NCBI GenBank assembly: GCA_963774945.1
Contig: CAVZHA010000007.1
Location: forward strand, 620,001-684,000
DNA length: 64,000 bases
Origin: Trebonia sp963774945
Lineage (GTDB): Bacteria; Actinomycetota; Actinomycetes; Streptosporangiales; Streptosporangiaceae
Direction: 5' to 3'
A model generated the notes under the pieces. The model was not told the origin of the DNA. It made no database searches and saw only the letters and a program-made list of their open reading frames with translations. Shown one piece after another: positions 19,334 to 28,006 of the stretch. Made by a program: the position numbers and the translations under genes. Numbering within the stretch: the stretch's first letter is position 1; the number at the start of each line of letters is the position of its first letter.

Positions 19334-19379
19334 ACGCTCCCGGTCTTAGCGAAATTACCTGTCTTGAGCGTGTATCTGG

Positions 19380-19409
19380 CGTTATGGGGTGCCCTCTTAC
19401 GACATAACG
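19380..19409. promoter_or_regulatory. Inverted repeat upstream of the subtilase-sigma-CHAT cassette
   Basis: CGTTATG (19380-19386) and CATAACG (19403-19409) form a perfect 7-bp inverted repeat with a 16-base spacer. It sits 60 bases before the start of the cassette. A dimeric-regulator site or part of an ECF-type promoter is plausible; nothing more is visible. Confidence 0.35.
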
Positions 19410-19469
19410 GGGTCTGGACTTCGTCGCCCCGTGGGAACACCATGGAGGCAGCACATCGGGGGGCGTCGC

Positions 19470-21161
19470 ATGAAGTACCGTTTCGTTCCGCCTGGCGGGT
19501 CATTTCCCGATCGCGATGGCAGCGGTGACGGCCTCGCGAGCCTCCCGCGCGCGCTGCTTGACCGGCATGGCGCCCGGGTACTGCACCCGAGCTCGGTGCC
19601 GTTCGCGGACGGCTGGCCGGCGCCCCGGTCGACCGTGTACCGGGCGCGGACGCTGCTGGTGCCGCAGAGCCTGCAGCGCGGGACGTTCCTCGACCAGGTT
19701 CAGACGGTGCTTGAGCGGGTCGGGATGCGCCTGGTCCCGGTGCCGGCGCCGGAGGCGGTGGCGGGCGACCCGGAGCTGGCCGACGTGCCGACGATCGCGG
19801 TGCTCAAGCCGATCCGCGACGGACGACCGCCGGTCGTGGTGGACGCCTGGATCGCGCTCACCGCGCTGCGCGACACGGCCGGCGGCAAGGACGACGAGGG
19901 CGGCAAGGGCGACGACGTCCGCCGTGACGCGGCGGCCGCTGACACCCCCGGGCTGAGGTACGCCGACGTTCGCCGGATCACGATTGAGCACGTCCTGGTG
20001 GGCGCGATGATCACCGGCAGCCCCGAGATCGACGGCAATCCCGAGATCGACGGAAACCCGGCCGTCCCCGGCTACCTGTCCGCCACCGGGGACTCGCGGA
20101 TTCCCGTGCAGGTGTACCTGGACCCGCCGCCCCGGCTCGACCAGGCCGCCTGCGAGGGGCAGTACGGTCGTCGCCCGGTGATCGCGGTCCTGGACACCGG
20201 GCCCCGGGCGCACCCGTGGCTGGGCGTGACCCACCTGGGCGGCGGCGTGTACACGACCACGGCGGGCGGCTTCGTCCAGATCGACCCGCCCATCCAGAAG
20301 GCCATCTACGAGCTGGCGGCGGCCGCGGCCAGCGCCGGGGACACCGACCGCAAGCCGATCAGGGCGCCGTGGGACAGCCCCGAGACCGCCGACCCGCTGG
20401 TCGGCCTGCTCGAGCCGGCCGTCGGCCACTGCACGTTCATCGCCGGGATCGTCCGGCAGGTCGTGCCGGACGCAGCCGTGCTCAGCGTCCGGGTCATGCA
20501 CAGCGACGACGTCGTCAACGAGGGCGAGCTCATCGCCGCGCTGGCGCTGCTGGCCGCGCGGGTGGGCAAGGCGCAGGCCACGGCCGACCAGGACCTGATG
20601 ATCGACGCGATCTCGCTGTCGCTCGGCTACTACGACGAGACCTGGTCCGACGTCGAGTACAGCTCCGGGCTCCGGACGGTGATCGACAAGCTCCTCGACC
20701 TGGGTGTCCCCGTCTTCGCCGCGGCCGGCAACAACTCGAGCGGGCGGCGCTTCTACCCGGCCGCGTTCGCCGCCCGGCCGGGGAACGCCGGCATCCCGCC
20801 GGTGGTCAGCGTGGGCGCGTGGAACCCGAACCAGACGGGCGCGATGTTCAGCGATGACGGCCCGTGGGTCACCGCCTGGACCTACGGCGCGTCGGTCGTG
20901 AGCACGTTCCCGACCGATATCACCGGCGGGCTGATGCCGGTGGAGAAGCGGCCGGGGAGGGAATCGCTGAACCCGGACGACTTCCGCAGCGGCTTCTGCA
21001 CCTGGAACGGCACCTCGTTCTCGGCCCCCGCGCTGGCGGCCGAGTTCCTCAAAGCGCTGCTCGTCGGCGTTTCGGCCGCGCCGCTGACGGAGCTGACCAC
21101 GGCCGCGACGCTCGCGCGGGCCGTGCAGGCGCTGCGCGCCATGGGCTGGCAGGGAGGCTGA
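19470..21161 (+). CDS. Subtilisin-like (S8) serine protease without signal peptide
   Basis: A 563-residue protease with an intact catalytic set: Asp242 in AVLDTG, His320 in GHCTFIAGIV, oxyanion Asn421 in AAGNNSSG, and Ser516 in NGTSFSAP. The His motif is GHCT where most subtilases have HGT. About 240 residues precede the catalytic Asp and match no domain I recognise. They include a Lys/Gly/Asp-rich insert (about 130-150) and a short SPEIDGNPEIDGNP repeat. No signal peptide or membrane segment is visible, so it should act in the cytoplasm. It is followed after 8 bases by an ECF sigma gene and then by a CHAT protease, which implies a shared regulatory function rather than nutrient degradation. 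Confidence 0.88.
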   Translation: MKYRFVPPGGSFPDRDGSGDGLASLPRALLDRHGARVLHPSSVPFADGWPAPRSTVYRARTLLVPQSLQRGTFLDQVQTVLERVGMRLVPVPAPEAVAGDPELADVPTIAVLKPIRDGRPPVVVDAWIALTALRDTAGGKDDEGGKGDDVRRDAAAADTPGLRYADVRRITIEHVLVGAMITGSPEIDGNPEIDGNPAVPGYLSATGDSRIPVQVYLDPPPRLDQAACEGQYGRRPVIAVLDTGPRAHPWLGVTHLGGGVYTTTAGGFVQIDPPIQKAIYELAAAAASAGDTDRKPIRAPWDSPETADPLVGLLEPAVGHCTFIAGIVRQVVPDAAVLSVRVMHSDDVVNEGELIAALALLAARVGKAQATADQDLMIDAISLSLGYYDETWSDVEYSSGLRTVIDKLLDLGVPVFAAAGNNSSGRRFYPAAFAARPGNAGIPPVVSVGAWNPNQTGAMFSDDGPWVTAWTYGASVVSTFPTDITGGLMPVEKRPGRESLNPDDFRSGFCTWNGTSFSAPALAAEFLKALLVGVSAAPLTELTTAATLARAVQALRAMGWQGG

Positions 21162-21169
21162 CCTGGGTC

Positions 21170-21748
21170 ATGGATGATCAGCTGGCAACCGCCGACGGCA
21201 ACGCCGCGACCGCCCGCGTCCGCGCGGCCGCGCTGGCCGTGGACGAGCTCGTGCCTACCCACACCCCGATGCTGTGGCAGGTGGCACGCGCGGCCGGCCT
21301 CGGCCAGCAGGACGCCGAAGACGTGGTGCAGACCGTCTGGGTGAGCCTGCTCTCGCACCTGGACACGATCCGCTCGCCCGACGCGCTCACCGCCTGGCTC
21401 GTCACCGCCACCAAGCGGGAGGCCTGGCGGGTGGCCGCGGCCACCCGCAAGACCCAGCCCGCCGAGCACGAGGTCCTGGTCGAGATCCCCGACCCGAGGG
21501 CGGGCTCCGAGGAGCGGGTGCTGATCGCCGAGGAGCAGCGAACGCTGTGGGCCGCGCTGCGCACCTTGGATCCGCGCTGCCAGGCGATGCTGCGGATCGT
21601 CGCGTTCGTGCCGCGCCCGGACTACGACCTGGTGGCGGAGCGGCTCGGGATGCGCCGGGGCAGCGTCGGCCCGACCCGGCTGCGCTGCCTGGACAAGCTG
21701 CGCGTCGCCCTGCACGGCGAGCAGGGCCGGAAGGAAGGCTGGAATTGA
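21170..21748 (+). CDS. ECF-type RNA polymerase sigma factor of the CHAT cassette
   Basis: A 192-residue sigma-70 family protein. Region 2 is visible as MLWQVARAAGLGQQDAEDVV followed by QTVWVSLLSHLDTIRSPDAL. Region 4 runs from LWAALRTLDPRCQAMLRIVAF to DLVAERLGMRRGSVGPTRLR with the HTH. ATG 21170 is the only start fitting the 8-base gap after the protease. Its stop overlaps the TTG start of the next gene (TTGA), indicating translational coupling. No ordinary zinc anti-sigma factor is encoded beside it; the next gene occupies that place. Confidence 0.87.
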   Translation: MDDQLATADGNAATARVRAAALAVDELVPTHTPMLWQVARAAGLGQQDAEDVVQTVWVSLLSHLDTIRSPDALTAWLVTATKREAWRVAAATRKTQPAEHEVLVEIPDPRAGSEERVLIAEEQRTLWAALRTLDPRCQAMLRIVAFVPRPDYDLVAERLGMRRGSVGPTRLRCLDKLRVALHGEQGRKEGWN

Positions 21749-22263
21749 GCGCCAGGACACCCCGGAGCGGCGGCGGGCCGGACGACGGACACCTTCTCAC
21801 CCTGATCAGGTCGATGTTCGAGGCGGCCGATCCGGTGCCGTCCGGGCTGGTGGAACGGATCAGGTTCTCGGTCGCGCTGGCCGGCCTCGACGGCGACCCG
21901 GACAGCGAACTGGCCCGGCTGACCGAGCATGAGGCCGCGCTGGCGCGCGGCGCGCCCGAGCAGAGCCGCACGATCACGTTCGACAGCACCAGCCTGACGA
22001 TCATGATCAGGATCGACGCCAACGCCGACGGCACCGTCCGGGTCGACGGCTGGATCGCGCCGCCGCACCGGTGCCGGGTGGAGCTCACGATGACGGCCGG
22101 GCCGATTACGACCGAGGCCGACGCCGACGGCCGGTTCGCGTTCCTCAGCGTGCCCAGGGGCACCGCCCGTATCGTCGTCCGCCCGCCGGAGCAATCGGCC
22201 GGGGAGAGTCGGCCGGGACCGTTCGGGATGAAGACTGTCGTTACCCCCGCGCTCGTGCTCTAA
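21745..22263 (+). CDS. Small protein with carboxypeptidase-regulatory-like beta-sandwich at the C-terminus
   Basis: A 172-residue protein. The N-terminal half is helical (LLTLIRSMFEAADPVPSGLV, then VERIRFSVALAGLDGDPDSELARL). The C-terminal half has the pattern VRVDGWIAPPHRCRVEL, TTEADADGRFAFLSVPRGTA and RIVVRPP, which fits a CarboxypepD_reg-like seven-stranded domain. The start TTG 21745 overlaps the sigma stop by three bases and has GGAAGG upstream. It takes the position usually held by an anti-sigma factor, so it may bind the sigma factor; this is inference. No membrane segment is visible. Confidence 0.75.
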   Translation: MSARTPRSGGGPDDGHLLTLIRSMFEAADPVPSGLVERIRFSVALAGLDGDPDSELARLTEHEAALARGAPEQSRTITFDSTSLTIMIRIDANADGTVRVDGWIAPPHRCRVELTMTAGPITTEADADGRFAFLSVPRGTARIVVRPPEQSAGESRPGPFGMKTVVTPALVL

Positions 22264-22270
22264 TCGGGCG

Positions 22271-24898
22271 GTGAGTCAGGCCGAGCGCCGCGCCAGGCAG
22301 GCCCACCGCAGCGGGCTGCGGGCGGGGAATGCCGGGCGGCCCGCGGACGGCGCCCGGCTGACGCGGGCCGGGCTGGCCGCGCTCGGCTGGCGGGAAGACG
22401 GCGGCGACGTGCCCGGGCAGCACCGCGCGCTGGCCGCCCGGCTGGTCATCACGCTGGCGCACCTGGAATCCGAGCTCGGGCGGGCCGACTACGGTCTGGC
22501 GCTGCTCGCGCGGGCGGAAGGGTCGGCGGACCCGGCCGACCTCGGCATCGTGCACTCGCAGCGCGGCCTGATGCTGATGCGCAAGGGACGCTGGGCGGAC
22601 GCGCTGAGCCAGCTCGCTGCGGCCGAGCCGCTGGTCGGCCACGATCCCGAGCTGCTTTCGCGGGTGCTGCTCAACCGCAGCGTGCTGCACCTCAACACCG
22701 GCGCGGTCCGGCTGGCCAGGAACGACCTGCGGCGCGCGGTGGCGATCGCGGAGTCGGCCGGACTGTCGCTGATGGCCGCCAAGGCGACCCAGAACCTCGG
22801 CTACTGCGATCTGCTCGGCGGCGACATCCCGGCCGCGCTGCGCCGGTTCGACCTCGCCGCCCGGACGTACCAGCAGACCGCGCCGGGGGTACTGCCCAGC
22901 CTGGAGACCGACCGGGCCCGCGCGCTGCTGGCGGCGGGGCTGGCCGACGACGCCGCGCTCGCCCTGGACGCCGCCATCGCGGCGTTCCGCCGGCAGCGGC
23001 GCGACCAGCATCTGGCCGAGGCCGAGCTCACCCGGGCGCAGGCGGCCCAGATGGCGGGCGACCTGACCGGGGCGCGGCGCTGGGCCGGGCTGGCGCTGCG
23101 CCGGTTCCGCGCCCGCGGCAACCACGCGTGGGCGGCGCTGGCCGAGCTCACCCGGCTGCGGGCCGACTTCGCCGTATCCGCGCAACCCGGCGGGGGGCGC
23201 GCGCAGGGGCGGATCGGGACCGAGGCGGAGCGGCTGGCCGGCCGGCTGCGCGCGCACGGGCTGCCGAAGGACGCCGAGCAGGCCGCGCTGCTCGCCGCCC
23301 GCGCGTTCATCGTCGCCCGGCGCCGCGACGACGCGGTGCGCTGCCTGGCCGCCGCCGGCGGACGCGGCAGGCCGCTTGAGGTCGTGCTGCTGCGGCGGCT
23401 CGCGCGGGCCGAGCTGGCCGTGGCCGACGGACGGACCGGCGCGGCGCTGGCCGAGCTGCGGGCCGGGCTGGCCACCCTGCACAACCGGCGCGGTCAGCTC
23501 GGCAGCCTTGACCTGCAGACGGGCACGGCGGCGCTCGGGGCCGAGCTGGCCGGCTTCGGCCTGCGGCTGGCCCTCGACCGCGGCACCGCCAGGCACGTGT
23601 TCTGGTGGCTGGAACGGTCGCGGGCGCAGGCGTTCCGCATCCATCCGGTCCGGCCGCCCGCGGACGCGGAGGCGGCCGCGGTGCTGGCCGAGCTGCGCCA
23701 GCTCGGCTTCCTGATCCGGACGGCCGAGCTGAGCGGCGACCGGCCCGACCCGGCCCACCTGGCCAGCCGGGCCGAACTGCAGCGCCAGGTCAGGCAGCGC
23801 AGCTGGCGGGCCGACGGGCTCGGACAGGTGATCGCGCCGGCCGGCCCGGGCGCGATCGCCACCGCGCTGGCCGAGAGCGGGCAGGCACTCGCCAGCATCG
23901 CCGTGCACGACCAGCGCATGCTCGCGGTCACGATCGACCCCGCCGGGCGGTTGCGGCTGATCCGGCTGGGCGACTTCGACGCGGCCGCCGAGGCGGCGCT
24001 GCGGCTGACGGCCGACCTCGACGCGCTGGCCGGGCGGCGGCTGCCAGCCCGGCTCGAGGCGGTCATCAGGGAGTCGATCCGACGCCAGACGCTGGTGCTC
24101 GAGGCCGAGGTGATGACGCCGCTGCGGCCGACCCTCGGCCGGGCGGGCGTCGTCATCGTCCCGGTCGGGGCGCTGGCCAGCGTCCCCTGGGGAATGCTGC
24201 CGGGGCTGCGCGGCCGCCCGGTGACGGTCTGCCCGTCCGCGTCGTCGTGGCTGGCCGCGTGGCGCGCGGCCGGCCGCGTCGCCGCCGCCGACCCGACCCG
24301 CGCCGTCACCCGCTCCCCGGTGCTGGTGGCCGGGCCCGGCCTGCGGCACGCGCTGCCCGAGGTCAGCCAGATCGCGGCCGGCTACCCCGGCTCCCGGCCG
24401 CTGGTGGCCGCGGCGGCGACGGTGGACGCGACGCTGCGGGCGCTCGACGGCGCGCCGCTCGCGCACCTGGCCGCGCACGGCTACCACGACCGGGAGAACG
24501 TCCTGTTCTCCCGGCTCGACCTGGCCGACGGCCCGCTGATGGCGTACGACATGCAGCGCCTGTCGCGGCCGCCCGGGCACGTGGTGCTGTCCGCCTGCGA
24601 CGTCGGCCGCACGGAGGTCCGGCCGGGCGATGAGATCCTCGGCTTCACTGCGGCGCTGCTGCACCTGGGGACGGCCACGGTGATCTCGAGCGTGAGCCGG
24701 GTCGACGACGAGACCGCGCTCGCGATCATGACCGCGTATCACCGGGCGCTGTCGGCCGGCGCCCGCCCGGCCGAGGCGCTCGCCCGGGCGGCCGGGCAGC
24801 CGAGCCCGGATGCTGACGCGGGGCCGGATGACGCGGGGCCGGCCGGGCTGGCGCCCGATGAGGCGCTCACCCCGTTCGTCTGTTTTGGGGCCGGCTGA
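22271..24898 (+). CDS. TPR-CHAT caspase-like protease
   Basis: An 875-residue protein with an uninterrupted frame. Residues about 30-420 are helical TPR-like repeats (for example LLNRSVLHLNTGAVRLARND and AKATQNLGYCDLLGGDIPAA). The C-terminal 280 residues are a CHAT domain with the His-Cys dyad intact: His736 in LAHLAAHGYHD and Cys776 in VVLSACDVGRTEVRPGDEI. The closing helix is the usual LGTATVISSVSRVDDETALAIM. CHAT proteins cleave proteins, often after activation through their TPR region. The start is GTG 22271, 7 bases after the preceding stop. It is the last gene of a four-gene unit and is followed by a large hairpin. The substrate is unknown; the sigma partner or the subtilase are candidates. 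Confidence 0.93.
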   Translation: MSQAERRARQAHRSGLRAGNAGRPADGARLTRAGLAALGWREDGGDVPGQHRALAARLVITLAHLESELGRADYGLALLARAEGSADPADLGIVHSQRGLMLMRKGRWADALSQLAAAEPLVGHDPELLSRVLLNRSVLHLNTGAVRLARNDLRRAVAIAESAGLSLMAAKATQNLGYCDLLGGDIPAALRRFDLAARTYQQTAPGVLPSLETDRARALLAAGLADDAALALDAAIAAFRRQRRDQHLAEAELTRAQAAQMAGDLTGARRWAGLALRRFRARGNHAWAALAELTRLRADFAVSAQPGGGRAQGRIGTEAERLAGRLRAHGLPKDAEQAALLAARAFIVARRRDDAVRCLAAAGGRGRPLEVVLLRRLARAELAVADGRTGAALAELRAGLATLHNRRGQLGSLDLQTGTAALGAELAGFGLRLALDRGTARHVFWWLERSRAQAFRIHPVRPPADAEAAAVLAELRQLGFLIRTAELSGDRPDPAHLASRAELQRQVRQRSWRADGLGQVIAPAGPGAIATALAESGQALASIAVHDQRMLAVTIDPAGRLRLIRLGDFDAAAEAALRLTADLDALAGRRLPARLEAVIRESIRRQTLVLEAEVMTPLRPTLGRAGVVIVPVGALASVPWGMLPGLRGRPVTVCPSASSWLAAWRAAGRVAAADPTRAVTRSPVLVAGPGLRHALPEVSQIAAGYPGSRPLVAAAATVDATLRALDGAPLAHLAAHGYHDRENVLFSRLDLADGPLMAYDMQRLSRPPGHVVLSACDVGRTEVRPGDEILGFTAALLHLGTATVISSVSRVDDETALAIMTAYHRALSAGARPAEALARAAGQPSPDADAGPDDAGPAGLAPDEALTPFVCFGAG

Positions 24899-24987
24899 CC
24901 GGTATCCGTCAGTGACACGGCGGCAGCGCTGGCTCGGCTGGCATGCGCACGACGCGTCACCTGGCACCCACACGCCCCATCTGACTT

Positions 24988-25058
24988 AAAGATCTTGGAA
25001 TAATTTTTCTTGCCGGAGGAAAAGATCGCGTATAGCGATCTTTTCCTCCAAGATCTTT
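24988..25058. terminator. Nested long inverted repeats after the CHAT gene
   Basis: An inner perfect 15-bp stem (25015-25029 and 25035-25049, loop GTATA) lies within an outer 12-bp inverted repeat (24988-24999 and 25047-25058). AAGATCTTTTCC also occurs as a direct repeat. T-runs are present on both strands. It ends the cassette and probably terminates transcription; the competing outer and inner pairings are unusual. Confidence 0.7.
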
Positions 25059-25212
25059 TCCGGGCTTGTCGCATGAGTCTCATTGGTCCTAGTGGCCACT
25101 CATGACACCGGGACCGGCTCTCCCGCCCTGGCGGTGGCGGTGGCGGTGCGTAGCCTTTGCCTTAGGCCTTCGTGCGCGCGGGCCGCATGATCGATGACAA
25201 AGGGGGCACACG

Positions 25213-25590
25213 ATGACGACGTGGACAAACGATGAGCTCGACCAGATCGGCGAGGCGGACGAACTGCGGATCGCCGCCCTGCGACCGGACGGCACGCTGC
25301 GCAACCCGGTCACGATCTGGGTCGTGCGCCAGGACAACGAGCTGTACGTCCGCTCGTTCAAGGGCGCCGGGGCCGGCTGGTACCGGGGAACGCAGGCGAC
25401 CCACCAGGGGCACGTCCAGGCCGGCGGCGTCGACAAGGACGTCAATTTCGTCGACGTCGACCGCGGTCTCGACGGGCCGCTCGACGCCGCCTACCGGGCC
25501 AAGTACCGCCGCTTCGGCGCGAGCTACGTTGACCCGATGGTGGCGCCGACGGCGCAGGCGACCACGATCAAGCTGGTGCCGCGCCCGTAG
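25213..25590 (+). CDS. DUF2255-family protein
   Basis: A 125-residue protein resembling the flavin-binding split-barrel-like DUF2255 family. Recognisable blocks are WTNDELDQIGEADELRIAAL, TIWVVRQDNELYVRSFKGAG, GWYRGTQATHQGHV and KYRRFGASYVDPMV. No enzymatic role is established. The ATG has AGGGGG at good distance. It reads in the same direction as the YciI-sigma pair but is separated from it by 131 bases. Confidence 0.85.
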   Translation: MTTWTNDELDQIGEADELRIAALRPDGTLRNPVTIWVVRQDNELYVRSFKGAGAGWYRGTQATHQGHVQAGGVDKDVNFVDVDRGLDGPLDAAYRAKYRRFGASYVDPMVAPTAQATTIKLVPRP

Positions 25591-25721
25591 CCGAGCCGAC
25601 GTCCGCGTACCGCCGGAGTTCGTCGCCGCCGGATGTCGAGGACCGGCCGGGCGGCTTCGACTACGGGTGGAACGCCCGACCGGGCGTAGCCTCCGATGAG
25701 CAACGGCGAGGAGAAGACACC

Positions 25722-26081
25722 GTGAAGTACATGGCGATCATTTACGGCAACAAGGAGATGTGGGCGTCGTTCCCGCCCGAGGTCGCGGCGAAGGCCGTCG
25801 CCGAGGTGGACGCGTTCAACCACCGGTATACGGAGTCCGGCGAGCTGCTCGGCGCTTACGGGCTGGCGGACGAGCTGATGGCCAAGACGGTCCGGGTCCA
25901 CGACGGCCTGCCGGCGGTGACCGACGGACCGTACCTCGAGGCGAAGGAGTTCGTGTCGAGCTTCTGGATCCTCGATGTCGAGAGCGAGAAGCGGGCGCTT
26001 GAGCTCGTGGCCGAGCACCCCTTCGCGGCCGCGAACGCGGTCGAGGTGTGGCCGATCCTGCACGAGTCGGGCTCGGTCTGA
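25722..26081 (+). CDS. YciI/DGPF-domain protein, partner of the ECF42 sigma factor
   Basis: A 119-residue YCII-related (DGPF) protein with the diagnostic DGPYLEAKEF motif and KYMAIIYGNKEMW start. The GTG start follows GAGGAG. DGPF-domain genes accompany ECF42 sigma factors in many actinobacteria, and here the sigma gene overlaps its 3' end by 34 bases. Its biochemical role is unknown, possibly sensing or simply co-regulated. Confidence 0.88.
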   Translation: MKYMAIIYGNKEMWASFPPEVAAKAVAEVDAFNHRYTESGELLGAYGLADELMAKTVRVHDGLPAVTDGPYLEAKEFVSSFWILDVESEKRALELVAEHPFAAANAVEVWPILHESGSV

Positions 26082-27326
26082 GCTCGCCCGCTGGCACCGA
26101 GGACCTGCTGCGCGAGCTTGCGCCGCAGGTCCTCGGGGCGCTGCTCCGCCGCCACCAGGCGCTCGACCTGTGCGAGGACGCCGTCCAGGAGGCGCTGCTG
26201 GCGGCCGCGACCGGCTGGCCGGAGGCGGGCACGCCAGACAACCCGCGGGCGTGGCTGATCACCGTCGCCACCCGACGGCTGATCGACGAGGTCAGAAACG
26301 AGAGCTCGCGCCGCCAGCGCGAGGACCGGCTGGTTTTCGGCTCGCCGCCCGCCGAGCTGAGCCGGCTGCCCGGTGACGAGCACGACCCCGATCGGGACGA
26401 CACGCTGACCCTGCTGCTGCTGTGCTGCCACCCGGCGCTGACGTCGCCGTCGCAGATCGCCCTCACGCTGAAGGCCGTCGGCGGCCTCACCACGGCCGAG
26501 ATCGCCCGGGCGTTCTTCGTGCCCGAGCCGACGATGGCGCAGCGGGTCAGCCGGGCCAAGCAGCGCATCCGGGAGGCCGGGGCGACGTTCTCGATGCCGC
26601 CGCCCGATGAGGTCGAGGGGCGGCTGCGGGCGGTGCTGCACGTGCTCTACCTGATCTTCAACGAGGGCTACACGACCACCTCGGGCGCCCACGTCAACCG
26701 CACCGACCTGACCGCGGAGGCGATCCGGCTCACCCGGGCGGTGCACCGGGTTCGTCCCGGCGACGGTGAGGTCCAGGGCCTGCTGGCGCTGATGCTGCTG
26801 ACCGAGGCGCGCCGGCCCGCCCGCGTCGACGCGTTCGGCGAGCTGGTGTCGCTGGCCGACCAGGATCGCTCGTTGTGGGACCGCGACCTGATCGCGGAGG
26901 GGGTCGCCCTGGTGACCTCGGCGCTGGCGCGCGGGACGGTCGGCGCGTACCAGCTGCAGGCGGCGATCGCCGCCGTGCACTGCGAGGCGCCGAGCGCGGT
27001 TGAGACCGACTGGGCCGAGGTGCTGGCCCTGTACGAGCTGCTCGATCGCGTCGCGCCGAACCCGATGGCGACCGTGAACCGCGCGCTCGCGGTGGCGATG
27101 GTGCGCGGGCCGGACGCGGGGCTTGACCTGCTCGCATCGCTGGACGGGGACTCGCGGGTGGCGCGGCATCACCTCCTGTTCGCCATGCGCGGGCACCTGC
27201 TGGAGATGAACGGGGTCGCCTGCCGCGGCGCGGGCCGCCTTCGCGGAGGCGGCCCGGCGGACGGCCAGCGCCCCCGAGAAGCGGTACCTGCTGCGCCGGG
27301 CGCACGCCTGTTCCGCTCTTGGCTGA
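26048..27326 (+). CDS. ECF42-type sigma factor with long C-terminal helical domain (break near the end)
   Basis: Sigma-70 family factor of about 425 residues. Region 2 contains DLCEDAVQEALLAAATGWPE and NPRAWLITVATRRLIDEVR. Region 4 contains LTLKAVGGLTTAEIARAFFV followed by PEPTMAQRVSRAKQRIREAG. The 200-residue C-terminal extension (LHVLYLIFNEGYTTTSGA through LYELLDRVAPNPMATVNRALAVAM) is the TPR-like domain of the ECF42 group. The frame breaks near 27220. In the shifted frame AAFAEAARRTASAPEKRYLLRRA is the normal end, so the stop is taken at 27326. GTG 26048 is the likely start and overlaps the YciI gene. Confidence 0.87.
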
Positions 27327-27411
27327 CGGTTACGTTCTGTCTACGGTGAGTTTCCGGCCGGAGCCGGTCCCGGTCCTCTTCCGCGCCGGGCGCGGATATT
27401 AGGCTGAGCGC

Positions 27412-27633
27412 ATGAACCTTGAGGAGACGCTGGCCATGGTGGTGGAGCTGAGCCAGGAGGAGCTGAGCATCGTGCGCAAGCGGGCGCTTGAGAAGACGCC
27501 GGCCCGCGATCACGGCCAGGACTTCGACGACATGAAGCGCGCCGCCGATCGGCTCGACCACTACGCCCACACGCTGCGCAGGCTCCACGACAACGAACTC
27601 GGCAAGGACTGGCGGCACGAGAGCAGGCTGTAG
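27412..27633 (+). CDS. Small hypothetical helical protein
   Basis: A 73-residue, strongly charged, helical protein (VVELSQEELSIVRKRALEKT, then DFDDMKRAADRLDHYAHTLR). No domain recognised. Codon use fits the genome and the ATG is well placed. It stands alone, with the ECF42 gene upstream and no downstream partner. Confidence 0.6.
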   Translation: MNLEETLAMVVELSQEELSIVRKRALEKTPARDHGQDFDDMKRAADRLDHYAHTLRRLHDNELGKDWRHESRL

Positions 27634-28006
27634 GACCCGCCTGGGTTGCTGGTGACGCGGCTATTGGCGCCATTTGCGTCATTGGCGGCGGCGACGGTGG
27701 CGTTTGGGGCCCGTGGCGTAGGCGCCAGCCGCCGTACGTGGCCAGACCCTCGGCCGGTGGCCAGTCGTCGACACATCGTCCGCATTGTCACCACGCATAA
27801 CAAGCCGTTCGGATTTTGGGGTCATCGTGGGGACTTCGGGTCGTGGGGTGCCCCCAACGGCACACGCTGACGCCTGCGGCCGGAAAACGCGGCCCCCAAC
27901 GGAACACAATGATGGCCCCGCCCACGCCGGGCGCCGGCCGCGGCCGGCGCCGCTAGGCAGCCAGGCGAGCTCGAGCGCCGGGCGAAGCCGTCGGTGAGCC
28001 TGGGGG
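27634..28006. other. Intergenic region carrying a dispersed repeat
   Basis: No gene is recognised. The right half holds copy 2 of the 36-bp repeat and, at about 27888-27908, a third partial copy (GCCCCCAACGGAACACA). Confidence 0.5.
27835..27870. repeat. Copy 2 of a 36-bp dispersed repeat
   Basis: Begins TTCGGGTCGTGGGGTGCCCC and matches 16137-16172 with two mismatches. Here it lies outside any gene, so the shared sequence is not explained by protein homology. Confidence 0.75.

Noticed and set aside
22241..24973. A 910-codon minus-strand open frame opposite the CHAT gene
   Set aside because: Pure antisense of a gene with an intact catalytic dyad; Gln/Arg/Gly-rich shadow.
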